Below are positions 29,107 to 37,259 of a DNA stretch of 38,414 bases, in pieces. The position numbers and the translations under genes were made by a program. The notes under the pieces are model-generated. The model did no database searches, had not been told where the DNA came from, and worked only from the letters and a program-made list of their open reading frames with translations. Numbering within the stretch: the stretch's first letter is position 1; every line of letters begins with the position of its first letter. This DNA comes from Gammaproteobacteria bacterium. Its GTDB lineage: Bacteria > Pseudomonadota > Gammaproteobacteria > Xanthomonadales > SZUA-5. The DNA lies in contig JAUIFV010000027.1 of assembly GCA_030430155.1 (NCBI GenBank), forward strand, positions 1 to 38,414, read 5' to 3'.

Positions 29107-30996
29107 TCAAGCCGGACCTACCGGCGTTTCCAGGTCCATATCGGCCAGCGCCTGGGCATAGCCGATCAGCCACTCGGCGTTGGCCAGCAGCACCCAGGCC
29201 AGACCGGCGTCCGTGCCGTCCAGTCGGCCGCAGACGCGCTGCAATCGTTCACGATCCAACAGTCCTTGGCGGTCGCTGCCGGGGTCCAGACAGCGCAATT
29301 GGGCAAGCACGCTGTCGCGATCGCGGGAGGCGGAGGTGGACTGCTGCAGATACCCGGCCAGACCGCTTTCGTGTTTGCTCAATGACCAGATCGCATCCCC
29401 GCGCCAGTATTCGGCACAGGCGCGTCGGAACAGGTAGCGGGAATGGCCGTCACGGAGGTAGTACTCGCCCGGCAGGCTCAAGCACAGCTCCAACACATCC
29501 CGGTCCAGCAGCGGATAGCTGTAGCTGATGCCGTGCCGTTTGCCGTGGCAGTACCAGGATTCCATGCGCTGGCTGAGGTAGCCATCGGACAAGCGCCAAA
29601 GCTGACCCTGGCGAACGCTGAGAGCGATGGCCAGCGACCAGCGCGCATTGCGCTTGAAGGGGTGCCGTTGACGCAGCATCGCTGAGGCCAGCCCTTCGAT
29701 GCTGCTGGACGACCGCAGCCGAGCTGCGAAGGGACCGAGCAATTCGCGCCGCGCTCGGCGCAGCAGCGAACCCAATCCGGGCCGCCCGCGGCCGCCGCGA
29801 TTGACCGTCAACAGGCGCAATAGGGCGATCCAGCGGCCGCGCAGTAGCAGTTCGGGCGCCAGCCCCAAGCCCTGGTGACTGGCGACCTCGTCGCCGCCCC
29901 AGCCGGAGATCAGATGGCTGACCCCGTCAGCCTGGGCCTGGACCTGCACGTGCTGCTCCAGCGCCATCGACTCCCAGGGCAATCGCGGATCAACGCTGGC
30001 GGTTTGGCTCTGTGCACGGCCCGCTTCGATCGCCTGCGGATCCAGGAAAGTCACCGGGATCTGCTCGGCATCAACCAGCCGATTGAGCTGACGCAGCTCG
30101 CTGGCGTTCTCGGCGACCACCGAACTCGGCGTCCAGGAGTAGAAGGTCGGGAGCGCCGCACTGCTGTCGCGCTGCCGCCAGAGCATCGCGGCCAGGGTCG
30201 AACAGTCCATACCGCCACTCAGATGACAGCCGACCCGTCCGGCGACAGCGGTCCGTCTGCCGATCGCGGTCTGGACGCGTTGCTGCAGCGCTGCCGCGGC
30301 CTGATCCGCCGATAGCGCCTTGGACTGCGCGATCCGCTGCGGATCCCAATAACGCGCCGCGCTCTGCTCGGCGCCCCGCCACTGCCGCCAGCAGCCCGGC
30401 TCCACGCTGCAAACGCCATCGATCAGCGTCCGGCCGGGCTGCGGCGCCCCGCTACCGCCGGCATACAGGCGCCGGTGCGCCTGGCTCAGATCCAGGCTGG
30501 GCGCGTCCCCGCACATCGCCAGCAACGCGCGCAGCTCGGATGCAAACGTGACTCCGGCCCTGCCCTGCGAGTAGTACAGCGGCCGCGCGCCGACCACGTC
30601 ACGCGCCAACACCAGACGCCGCTGGCGCGGACACCACAGCGCGCAGGCGAAATCGCCACGCAGCCAGTCCCAGGTCTGCTCGGCATAGCCCAGAAAGCAG
30701 CTCAGGATCAGTTCGGCGGCGTTCGCCTCGGACGACAGCCTAACGCCGACAGCGCTGAGCTTTTCACCCAACTCGTCGACGTTGTCGATGCGCGCGTCTG
30801 CGGCGCAATACCAGTCCTGGATGTGTGCAAAGCCGGTCGGATCGGTAGGCCAGTGGCGCAGCGCGACGACAGTGCCCTGCCCTTCCGAGCTGCGCGCCAG
30901 GTCCAGCACCGGCAGATCACTCAGCGCGCGTAGTCCGCGGTCGATGCGGGGCTGCAGATCGTCGGATTGACCGGCAAATCCGATGATCGTACTCAC
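29107..30996 (-). CDS. lasso peptide cyclase (asparagine-synthetase-like, C protein)
   Basis: A 629-residue asparagine-synthetase-fold enzyme. The N-terminal half keeps the Ntn glutaminase fold but starts MSTIIGFAG, lacking the catalytic Cys2 of AsnB, so it cannot hydrolyse glutamine. The synthetase half keeps the ATP pyrophosphatase loop SGGMDCS (260-266) and GWGGDE. This combination is the signature of lasso cyclases, which adenylate a Glu/Asp side chain and join it to the core's N-terminus. Its GTG start overlaps the B2 stop (GTGA), and the precursor follows after 56 bp. A role as a general amidotransferase in polysaccharide assembly is the main alternative but is disfavoured by the B1/B2 neighbours. 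Confidence 0.88.
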   Translation of the reverse strand: MSTIIGFAGQSDDLQPRIDRGLRALSDLPVLDLARSSEGQGTVVALRHWPTDPTGFAHIQDWYCAADARIDNVDELGEKLSAVGVRLSSEANAAELILSCFLGYAEQTWDWLRGDFACALWCPRQRRLVLARDVVGARPLYYSQGRAGVTFASELRALLAMCGDAPSLDLSQAHRRLYAGGSGAPQPGRTLIDGVCSVEPGCWRQWRGAEQSAARYWDPQRIAQSKALSADQAAAALQQRVQTAIGRRTAVAGRVGCHLSGGMDCSTLAAMLWRQRDSSAALPTFYSWTPSSVVAENASELRQLNRLVDAEQIPVTFLDPQAIEAGRAQSQTASVDPRLPWESMALEQHVQVQAQADGVSHLISGWGGDEVASHQGLGLAPELLLRGRWIALLRLLTVNRGGRGRPGLGSLLRRARRELLGPFAARLRSSSSIEGLASAMLRQRHPFKRNARWSLAIALSVRQGQLWRLSDGYLSQRMESWYCHGKRHGISYSYPLLDRDVLELCLSLPGEYYLRDGHSRYLFRRACAEYWRGDAIWSLSKHESGLAGYLQQSTSASRDRDSVLAQLRCLDPGSDRQGLLDRERLQRVCGRLDGTDAGLAWVLLANAEWLIGYAQALADMDLETPVGPA

Positions 30997-31442
30997 GCTG
31001 TAGCCTCACTGCGTTGCCGGCTCAAACAGGCCACCGACAGGTATTCGCGATGCATAGGCGCTCCGCTGACCACGCGCTGGCCGCAAACCACCCAGGCGTG
31101 GGCGCGCATGCCAGAGGTAGGCGCGGCCGCATTGGCCAAGCGCCGTGCACCCAGATGCAGCAGCGGCCGATAGCCGCGACGGGACAGCATTGCCATCGTC
31201 GCCAACGCCTGCGGCAGGCAGTCCGCACGCCAGAACACCCGTCGCGCCAAGCCGGCGATATGGCGCTGGATTCTGGCCACTTCCGGGCCCTCCTCAAGAT
31301 CCTCAGCCTGCAACGCCTGGGCACGCTTCAAGCCGGCCAAACGCATCCACCAGCGCATCGGCAGCAAGCACAGCAGGCGAGCCCAAAGCAGCGCCAACAG
31401 CGCTTCGGCGAGCAGCCTTGGGCTGATCCGACTATCCGCCAT
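30993..31442 (-). CDS. lasso peptide B2 leader peptidase (transglutaminase-like)
   Basis: A 149-residue protein of the Transglut_core3/B2 family. The nucleophile Cys75 lies in RADCLPQALA and His115 in AHAWV, spaced as in McjB and B2 proteins. The usual acidic third residue after the HAWV strand is not evident (VVSG there), a variation seen in split B2 proteins. It should cut the precursor leader after the Thr(-2) position, with the separate PqqD-like protein supplying leader recognition. It overlaps the HprK-like gene upstream by 11 bp and the cyclase gene downstream by 3 bp, so the three are tightly coupled. Confidence 0.88.
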   Translation of the reverse strand: MADSRISPRLLAEALLALLWARLLCLLPMRWWMRLAGLKRAQALQAEDLEEGPEVARIQRHIAGLARRVFWRADCLPQALATMAMLSRRGYRPLLHLGARRLANAAAPTSGMRAHAWVVCGQRVVSGAPMHREYLSVACLSRQRSEATA

Positions 31443-32343
31443 CGATCTGCTCCGCCCAGGCCAAGCCGCTCAGGCGCTCGGCTAGCGCATCGCCCAGGCG
31501 GGCCAGGAAATCGACCCCAGTCGGCAACATCGGTCGCGCATAGCTCAACACCGGAGCCCCAGTCGCCAAGCGCATCAGCTGCGCAGCCACACCGTCCACG
31601 CCATCCTGGCTGACGATCAGCGCGCGCAGGCGCTGGGTGCCGCGCAAGCTGACAAGCTCGGTCCTGGTCGCGCCCGGGCGATAGGCCGGCAGCAAGACCG
31701 CGCCGACCGGCAGTGCCTCGCCATGCACGCTCCGGGTAGCCAGATAGGATTTGGGTATGCCGGTCCGAACTGTAGTCGCTGAAGCCGCCCCATCCATTTG
31801 ATACAACGCGTCGGGCCACAGCTCATGCGCCTGGCTGCCGGGCAGCGCAAGCAGTCCGCTAGCCCCTTTGACCAGCGCCACGCCATGATCCGATAGCAGA
31901 CCCGCCCCGCGCTGCACCAGGGCGGCTGCGGCGACCGATTTGCCGCTGCCGCCTGGGCCCGCGATCAGCACCGCTCGACCACGCCAGGACACCGCGCTGG
32001 CACGCAGCCAGCACTGCCCCAACATCGCCAGCGCCTGGCGGACTCCGCTGCGAATGAAGTAGTGGGCGAACTGATCCGCCTCGCCCCAGACCTCGCAGCG
32101 CAAGTGTTCAGCATGCCTCTGCATCTGCCACTCCAGCTGGCCGGGGAGCGTCCAGCTACGGCTACCGTCGGCGGCCACGGCAGTACCGGCCAGCGCGGCC
32201 TCATCGGCTCGGCTAGACGTACGCTGGGACCGGAATTGCACGTCGATGCATGGGCCGGAACTGCGCTCTGCGGACATCGGCAGCGTGGGCAGGGCAATGG
32301 CTGACTCGATGCGGCAGCCGTAGGCGTCGTAACGGCTAGCCAT
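31432..32343 (-). CDS. HprK-like kinase 1 (candidate lasso-precursor kinase)
   Basis: A 303-residue protein related to HPr kinase and to the precursor kinases of paeninodin-type clusters. The Walker A loop GPGGSGKS (129-136) follows VLIA. The next strand reads LLSDHGVALV, where HPr kinases and the second kinase of this cluster have an Asp pair. An ELWPDALYQM segment and a KSYLATR stretch follow in family order. It lies between the PqqD-like B1 gene and B2, the place occupied by precursor kinases in known clusters, and probably phosphorylates the C-terminal Ser of the precursor (inference). The Asp-to-His change raises doubt about activity or suggests altered chemistry. Confidence 0.82.
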   Translation of the reverse strand: MASRYDAYGCRIESAIALPTLPMSAERSSGPCIDVQFRSQRTSSRADEAALAGTAVAADGSRSWTLPGQLEWQMQRHAEHLRCEVWGEADQFAHYFIRSGVRQALAMLGQCWLRASAVSWRGRAVLIAGPGGSGKSVAAAALVQRGAGLLSDHGVALVKGASGLLALPGSQAHELWPDALYQMDGAASATTVRTGIPKSYLATRSVHGEALPVGAVLLPAYRPGATRTELVSLRGTQRLRALIVSQDGVDGVAAQLMRLATGAPVLSYARPMLPTGVDFLARLGDALAERLSGLAWAEQIDGG

Positions 32344-32355
32344 CGATGCCGCTGA

Positions 32356-32652
32356 TCAACTGTCGGCGGGGGGCTGGCTCTGATTCAGCAGACCCGCTTT
32401 GAGCAATTCGCTGCAAAAAGCCATCACTTCGGCCCGGCAGCGTTCCGGTGCAACGTCGTACTCGGCGACCAAACGATCCACCAATTCCTCGACACTGCAC
32501 GGGCGCTCGCACAGATCCCAAATCCGCCGACCCACCTCACCGCTGCCAAAATAGCGATTCTGGTCCATGCTGAGCAGCACCAACTCGTCATCCAGCGAGG
32601 CGCTGAGGATGTCGTTGTCACGTACCAGCGGGGTCTGCGCGCTAAGCTCCAT
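32356..32652 (-). CDS. PqqD-family leader-binding protein (RRE, lasso B1)
   Basis: A 98-residue winged-helix PqqD-like protein, started at ATG 32652 where the family begins (MELSAQTPLVRDNDILSASL); the frame extends upstream without family features. The beta-strand LVLLSMDQNRYFG and the helices IWDLCERPCSVEELVDRLVAEYDV (in two parts), then CSELLKAGLL are typical. It should bind the precursor leader and hand it to B2 and the cyclase. It ends 12 bp before the HprK-like gene. A 163-bp gap upstream, holding a REP-like hairpin, separates it from the sulfotransferase. Confidence 0.87.
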   Translation of the reverse strand: MELSAQTPLVRDNDILSASLDDELVLLSMDQNRYFGSGEVGRRIWDLCERPCSVEELVDRLVAEYDVAPERCRAEVMAFCSELLKAGLLNQSQPPADS

Positions 32653-32780
32653 GCCGAATTCTGTGTTTGCCGTGGCTTGTCCGGCGCTGATGATGACTGC
32701 TTGAACGGGCGCTAGGCAACTGCGGTGTCGGATCATCGACCTGAAGTCGGTGCGACGGGCAGATCAGGAGCCAAGAGCAT

Positions 32781-32797
32781 GCCGGCAGGATGCCGGC
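32781..32797. repeat. REP-like hairpin, copy 3
   Basis: GCCGGCAGGATGCCGGC, with the context AGGAGCCAAGAGCAT before it as in copy 1 and GCTCCTCA after it. It lies in the only sizeable gap inside the lasso operon, between the sulfotransferase and the PqqD-like gene, where it may alter mRNA stability or expression ratio. Confidence 0.7.
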
Positions 32798-32815
32798 GCT
32801 CCTCAGTTCAACGCC

Positions 32816-33640
32816 TTAGCAGTAGCCCATCTTGCGCATCGTTTGCCCATGCGCCTGGAGCAGCCTGTCGGCCAATTCGGGGGCAAGCTCGTCCCGCCAA
32901 CGCCCGACCCGACCGGCGACAAAGAATCGTCGTCCAGCGGGCGCCTCGGCAAAACCGTGGGTGGATTCCAACGCCGCAGCCTGCTCAAAACGCGTCGCCT
33001 CTATGGCTCGCGCCAGCCGATGCTCGCACGGCTCCAGCCGCAGGTGCCTAACGAGTCTGGTGAATGCCTGATGCGGACTGTCGTGCAAGTCCTCATAGCG
33101 CAGCACCAGCAATTTCTCCGATTCCAACCCCAACCAGGAACGCAAATGCTCAGACCAGCTCCCGGTGTACACCGGCACGTCAGGACCGATGCCGCGGTCG
33201 TAGAGGGGCAAACGATGCCCGGAGTCATTCAGCCAGCTCACCGCGGTCTGCTGATCTACGCCGGCGAAAGCGGCGTAGGACAGCGCCACGTCGCGGGGGT
33301 CTCGAACGATCAGCACGAGGCGATTGTCCACCGCTTGCGGCAGCCAGCATACGCCGCCGTCCACTGCAGCGGCATGCGTCTTCCAGCAGCGCTGGTCTGG
33401 CCCGCTGGTGATCGCCCTTTGCAAGGCGATCGGATGCAGCTGCGCCAGCTCCTCACGGCTCAAATCAGCGCTATCGATGCCCAGATGGCGATCGATCAGC
33501 TGTCGTGCCGCCGGGTTCCCGGTGGGCAGCAGATCGTCCAAGCCGACGGCTGAGCCATCTGCCAGATAGCTGCTCAGAAACCAGCGCAGCCAGGTATTGC
33601 CGGACTTGGGATAGGACGCCAGCCACCAGGCCTGCTTCAT
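32816..33640 (-). CDS. PAPS-dependent sulfotransferase
   Basis: A 274-residue cytosolic-type sulfotransferase. SYPKSGNTWLR near the N-terminus is the 5'-phosphosulfate loop, and IVRDPRDVALSYAAF in the middle is the 3'-phosphate-binding strand; the C-terminal FFVAGRVGRWRDEL corresponds to the RxGxxGxW motif in changed form. It should move sulfate from PAPS to a hydroxyl or amine. Its ATG overlaps the stop of the second kinase gene (ATGA), placing it in the lasso operon. The predicted core has no Tyr, so Ser or Thr would be the peptide targets; a non-peptide substrate is possible. Confidence 0.87.
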   Translation of the reverse strand: MKQAWWLASYPKSGNTWLRWFLSSYLADGSAVGLDDLLPTGNPAARQLIDRHLGIDSADLSREELAQLHPIALQRAITSGPDQRCWKTHAAAVDGGVCWLPQAVDNRLVLIVRDPRDVALSYAAFAGVDQQTAVSWLNDSGHRLPLYDRGIGPDVPVYTGSWSEHLRSWLGLESEKLLVLRYEDLHDSPHQAFTRLVRHLRLEPCEHRLARAIEATRFEQAAALESTHGFAEAPAGRRFFVAGRVGRWRDELAPELADRLLQAHGQTMRKMGYC

Positions 33641-34560
33641 GGCAGACAGCTGTCAGAAAGCAGCCGCTGCTGCAGCTGAGCAGCGCTGGCGCTCAGCCGC
33701 TGCAAATCTCGGGGTCGATGCAAGCGATAGATCGGCACCAGCTCGAGCAGCGCCATCAGATGCTCGGCAATCGCCTTCTCGTCCACCAGCAGCGCCGCCA
33801 TTGCCGGTCTATACAGGCTGGCTCGCCACTGAGCCAGCCCGTCCAGGCCGCGCAGCCGTTGCACACCAACGCCGACCTGATCGCCTGCGTCTTCCAGAAC
33901 CACCAACGCGGACAACCGATGAGGCTGCTGCGGCGCGGCCGACTGGGGAAGGTAGAACTTGTCCCGTCCGCTGAGCTCCTGCGCAAGACCCGCTGGGCTA
34001 TGGCCAAACTGATCGAGGGCGTCGGACCAAAGCTTGAGTCGGGCCAGACCCGGATCGATCCGCACCGATTCGCCGTCAGCGCGCAGCGGCGCGATATCGT
34101 CACTGAGCAAGGCGCCGGCAAACTGGCGTAGCCACTGACCGGCCATGGTCGACTTCCCCGCGCCGCTGGCACCGGTGAAGGCAATTACCCCGCCGCCGGC
34201 GCTGACTGCCGACAGGTGATGCGGAAAGCGCCCACGCAGATACAGCGCCGCCGCCAGCCCGCTGCCGAGCAGATAGGGACGCATCTGTGCCCACTCGGCA
34301 TCCTGCATGGCAACACCGATGCGGTCGCGCTCCACCGCAAGACCGCCGACTTGCGGAATCCAAAGCTCGATTCCGCCCTCGCAAGGCCGCAAGCCCATGC
34401 CCTCGTCCACCCGTTCGCTCATCGGCGCGAAGCGATCCAGCGACTCGGTTTCGACGCGCAGGAACTCATCGGCCGCCGTCGCCGGCTGCAACTCGGGCAT
34501 TGGATGCTCGGATTCGATATCCAGTCCAAACACCCGATAGTGATGCAGCGGTTCGCTCAT
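33637..34560 (-). CDS. HprK-like kinase 2
   Basis: A 307-residue HprK-related kinase with Walker A GASGAGKS (about 129-136), followed by LLSDDIAPL with the Asp pair intact, and later LKLWSDALDQF and KFYLPQSAA at the same relative places as in kinase 1. The N-terminal half (YRVFGLDIESEHPMPEL) matches the start of kinase 1 (YDAYGCRIESAIALPTL), so the two are paralogues. It overlaps both neighbours by ATGA junctions (arginine methyltransferase upstream, sulfotransferase downstream). Having two such kinases in one lasso operon is unusual; this one looks catalytically complete. Confidence 0.83.
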   Translation of the reverse strand: MSEPLHHYRVFGLDIESEHPMPELQPATAADEFLRVETESLDRFAPMSERVDEGMGLRPCEGGIELWIPQVGGLAVERDRIGVAMQDAEWAQMRPYLLGSGLAAALYLRGRFPHHLSAVSAGGGVIAFTGASGAGKSTMAGQWLRQFAGALLSDDIAPLRADGESVRIDPGLARLKLWSDALDQFGHSPAGLAQELSGRDKFYLPQSAAPQQPHRLSALVVLEDAGDQVGVGVQRLRGLDGLAQWRASLYRPAMAALLVDEKAIAEHLMALLELVPIYRLHRPRDLQRLSASAAQLQQRLLSDSCLP

Positions 34561-35762
34561 CCGGGCAGGCGCGCCGCACGCAGCTTCGGGTCGCTAGCGC
34601 CCAGCGCACATTCGAAGCGCCAGCGCTCCCCTGCGCTGACCGGCACCGGCTGCGGCAGCAGATACAGCGGATGGCGCCAATGGTTGTCGGCACGGGGCTG
34701 CTGCGGATCGGTGTCGATGTGTTGGTTGTCGCTGAGCTGCAGATCGAACCACAGCAGCAACCCGGCCACAGCTCCGCCTCTGGCCATTTCCACTTCGCAG
34801 CGCACCGCACCGGGCCGCCCCTGGGGCTGGGTCAGGTCGATACGGCACAGGCGCTGTGCCGGACCGAGTGCCGTCATCTGGCCGGCCAGGGTGGCGGTGA
34901 TCAGGCGCTGTGGCAGCGGCGCCGGCTCGAAGTTGGCCAAGGCGCTGAAGTCGAATCCATACTCCGTCGCCCAATCCTCCAGGCTGGTCGCGTCAAAGGA
35001 TGGCTGCCGACCAGCGTTCTCGATCAGGGCAACCGGTGCCGCCCAGATCTGCAGCTGCGACGGCAGCACCCTGGCGCCCGGTTTGAGAAAGCGCTTCATC
35101 GCGTCCGCCGTCGACTCAATCACCTGCTCGCCCAATGGGTCGTCGCCGATGATCTCGGCCACCAGCAGATCGGCGCGCTCGGGCAACTGCAACGATGTGG
35201 AATGTCCGCGCAGCACGGTGATCCGGTCCGCCATGTTGTTGTCGGCGATCAACCGCTCGGCCGCCGCCGCCACCCGCGTTGCCTCGATCGCGTAGACCCG
35301 GCGCGCCCCGGCCCGCGCCGCCGCCATCGCCAGAATGCCAGTGCCGGTGCCCAGATCGACGACCACATCGTCGCGCCTGACCGTCTCCGCGATCGCTCGC
35401 AGATAGCTTTGGGTGCGCACCCGATCATTGAGCATCGCCGCGTGGATGCCGGCGCCATCGAACCCCGACCCGTCCAGCGCCCGCGCGTCGGAAGCCTCCG
35501 GCACCAGCGCGCCCGCCTCCACCAGTGCGCGGATGGTCTCAGTCAGCTGCATCCACTCGCCCACTCCGGTCAGCGAACGGCGCAGCCTGGCAAGCGCCTC
35601 GCGCACGCTGCAAGGGTGGCGAAAGGCATCCAGCGCCGCCAGCGTGTGCGTGCCGCCGTATCGGGTCGGTCCGGCTACCTGCAGCGCAAATCGATCGGCG
35701 GCCTCGCAGCGCACGCGCAGACCTGGAGCGATCACCAGCGGGGCGTCGGCGTCGAAGCTCAT
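34557..35762 (-). CDS. PRMT-type arginine methyltransferase with PqqD-like N-terminal domain
   Basis: A 401-residue protein. Residues about 100-401 follow the protein arginine methyltransferase layout: the YxxML-like HAAMLNDRVRTQSYLRAI, the SAM loop VVVDLGTGTGILAMAAARAG (133-152), a double-E loop AEIIGDDPLGE with E203 and E212 spaced as in PRMTs, and an HW loop (NHWRHPLYLLPQPVPVSAGE near 360). Residues about 20-90 (ALDAFRHPCSVREALARL ... TETIRALVEAGALVPE) look like a PqqD/RRE winged helix. The fusion suggests recognition of a peptide leader and methylation of an Arg; the lasso core has a single Arg at position 10 (inference). It ends in an ATGA overlap with kinase 2 and starts 6 bp after the upstream methyltransferase. 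Confidence 0.82.
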   Translation of the reverse strand: MSFDADAPLVIAPGLRVRCEAADRFALQVAGPTRYGGTHTLAALDAFRHPCSVREALARLRRSLTGVGEWMQLTETIRALVEAGALVPEASDARALDGSGFDGAGIHAAMLNDRVRTQSYLRAIAETVRRDDVVVDLGTGTGILAMAAARAGARRVYAIEATRVAAAAERLIADNNMADRITVLRGHSTSLQLPERADLLVAEIIGDDPLGEQVIESTADAMKRFLKPGARVLPSQLQIWAAPVALIENAGRQPSFDATSLEDWATEYGFDFSALANFEPAPLPQRLITATLAGQMTALGPAQRLCRIDLTQPQGRPGAVRCEVEMARGGAVAGLLLWFDLQLSDNQHIDTDPQQPRADNHWRHPLYLLPQPVPVSAGERWRFECALGASDPKLRAARLPG

Positions 35763-35768
35763 CGGGGC

Positions 35769-36371
35769 CTAGCGAGTTTGCGGAATGTAGGTACGCACCA
35801 ACCGGTCCAGCTCCGCACTGTCGCAACGCTCAGGCGTCCCCACCGCCCACAGATCGAAATAAGGTGCCTTGCGCTGAATCACCGTCGAGGAACCGTAGCG
35901 AGCCAGAAGCAGACTCATCTTCAAGGTCTTGGCGGTGAACCCACAGTGATGCGCCATGTAGTGGTTGCCCTCGGCAATGGCCCCGCGGAAGCCGTAGACG
36001 ATGTCGACGGCAGCGCAGTTGCTGCCCGGCGTAACCTCCTCGGTGAGCTTGTCCGCGACGATCAGCTCGGCGACCGACTGCAGGTCGGGACAGGTGATTA
36101 CAAAGAATCCATTCGGCTTGAGCACCCGCTTGAACTCCGCCAGCGCCTTGGGCACCTGGTGGGCGTAGAGGTGCTCGATGTTGTGGCTGGAATAGAGCGC
36201 CTCAAACTGCCCATCGTCCACCGCCGACATGTCGTCGATGGAACTGACGATATCGGCACCGCTGTCCGGATCGATATCCAGCCGCACTTCAGTCCACTGC
36301 GGGTGGCGAATGCCGATCGTGGTCTGGTCAGCACGAGCGTCGCCGCAGCCGACGTGTAAGAACTTGGGCAT
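35769..36371 (-). CDS. class I SAM-dependent methyltransferase
   Basis: A 200-residue methyltransferase from ATG 36371, where the family begins (MPKFLHVGCGDARADQT); the frame is open upstream but runs into the promoter of the divergent gene. The SAM loop is LHVGCGDA, the acidic strand end is VRLDIDPDSGADIV, and YSSHNIEHLYAHQVPKAL with GFFVITCPDL completes the fold. It is probably the first gene of the main lasso run, since the next gene upstream (36459) is divergent. The substrate is unknown; O- or N-methylation of the peptide or of a sugar are both possible. Confidence 0.85.
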   Translation of the reverse strand: MPKFLHVGCGDARADQTTIGIRHPQWTEVRLDIDPDSGADIVSSIDDMSAVDDGQFEALYSSHNIEHLYAHQVPKALAEFKRVLKPNGFFVITCPDLQSVAELIVADKLTEEVTPGSNCAAVDIVYGFRGAIAEGNHYMAHHCGFTAKTLKMSLLLARYGSSTVIQRKAPYFDLWAVGTPERCDSAELDRLVRTYIPQTR

Positions 36372-36458
36372 ATCAGGGCCTCGGCGCGAGCTGCGGATGA
36401 GTAGTGATCGAAGGTCTAAGATATCAGGCATCCACGCGGCCCAACGACACCACTGCGA
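36372..36458. promoter_or_regulatory. divergent intergenic region, likely promoter of the lasso operon
   Basis: These 87 bp separate the divergent starts at 36371 (-) and 36459 (+). Any promoter that drives the main lasso run as a unit should lie here. I see no confident -35/-10 pair and no clear operator. Confidence 0.4.
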
Positions 36459-37217
36459 ATGCGTCCGACCCCTTTCCACGCCGTCTATCATTTGTTCGCG
36501 GTCAATCATTGGCAGGCCATCGTGCGCGAGCAGCTGGGCCTGCTGCTGCCGCACGCCTCGCTGGCCACGCTGAGGGTCACTCTGGCGACGCCGCCAGTGC
36601 CGGCGATGACCTCGCTCAGCGGCAGGACGGTGGGATTTGGTGCCGATGCATTCGCCAACCGCCTGCACGCCATAGTTGCTGAACTTAAGCCCGACGCGGG
36701 GCCGGAGCTGACGGTCGAGGTCGTTGATGCTGGTCAGTTCGAGCACCCTGCGATGCTGGCGGTTGAATCACTGGCGAAGCACGGCGACGATCCGGTGCTG
36801 TACTGCCACGGCAAAGGGGTCAGCTACAGACCGCCTCAGCCGCAGATGGAGCGGTGGCGGCAGCACCTGAACACGCTGCTGCGCGATGCACCGAGCTGGG
36901 TGGAACGACTGAAGACTGAAGCCATCGACGCCGTCGGTCCCTGCCTGCTGGACCACGCTGAGTACGGCGTCAGCTTCTACGCCGGCAACTTCTGGCTGGC
37001 CAGGGCCGGCTATTTGCGCAATCTGCCCGACTACGCCGACTTCCTGCGAGCCCCACCAGCCGGTTGGCCACCGGCGCAGAGTCGTTTTCTGGCCGAGGTG
37101 GCAATCAATCGCGGAGGCACGATGCGTGGGATCGCCATTGATGGACGGCGCTACTCAATGGCGGACATCCGCGAGAATGATGGCGCAGACGACGCCGCAG
37201 CGCACCGGCAGGGCTGA
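36459..37217 (+). CDS. glycosyltransferase-like protein, unknown specificity
   Basis: A 252-residue protein of the type found as uncharacterised glycosyltransferases in surface-polysaccharide clusters. YCHGKGVSY (about 117) and FYAGNFWLARAGYLRNLP (about 173-190) are its most distinctive blocks, resembling the 'K-G' and 'GNfWwa' motifs of WavE/GT-A-like proteins. It is the only plus-strand gene in the right part, divergent from the methyltransferase with an 87-bp shared upstream region, and convergent with the TylF-like gene. Whether it glycosylates the lasso product is unknown. Assignment to a GT family is tentative. Confidence 0.62.
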   Translation: MRPTPFHAVYHLFAVNHWQAIVREQLGLLLPHASLATLRVTLATPPVPAMTSLSGRTVGFGADAFANRLHAIVAELKPDAGPELTVEVVDAGQFEHPAMLAVESLAKHGDDPVLYCHGKGVSYRPPQPQMERWRQHLNTLLRDAPSWVERLKTEAIDAVGPCLLDHAEYGVSFYAGNFWLARAGYLRNLPDYADFLRAPPAGWPPAQSRFLAEVAINRGGTMRGIAIDGRRYSMADIRENDGADDAAAHRQG

Positions 37218-37259
37218 AGGAGCAACGGGCACTCAGCGGGCAACAGGTGCGAAAAGCAT

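Noticed and set aside
29107-30996. Genuine glutamine-dependent asparagine synthetase
   Set aside because: Cys2 is missing and the gene is coupled to B2, B1 and a precursor-like ORF.
32653-32815. Second precursor gene in the gap inside the lasso operon
   Set aside because: The gap holds a REP-like hairpin and no short ORF with lasso features.
34287-36359. Long plus-strand open frame (690 codons) across the kinase 2 and methyltransferase genes
   Set aside because: It spans three real minus-strand genes and shows only low-complexity Arg/Gln/His-rich translation, as expected from high GC content.
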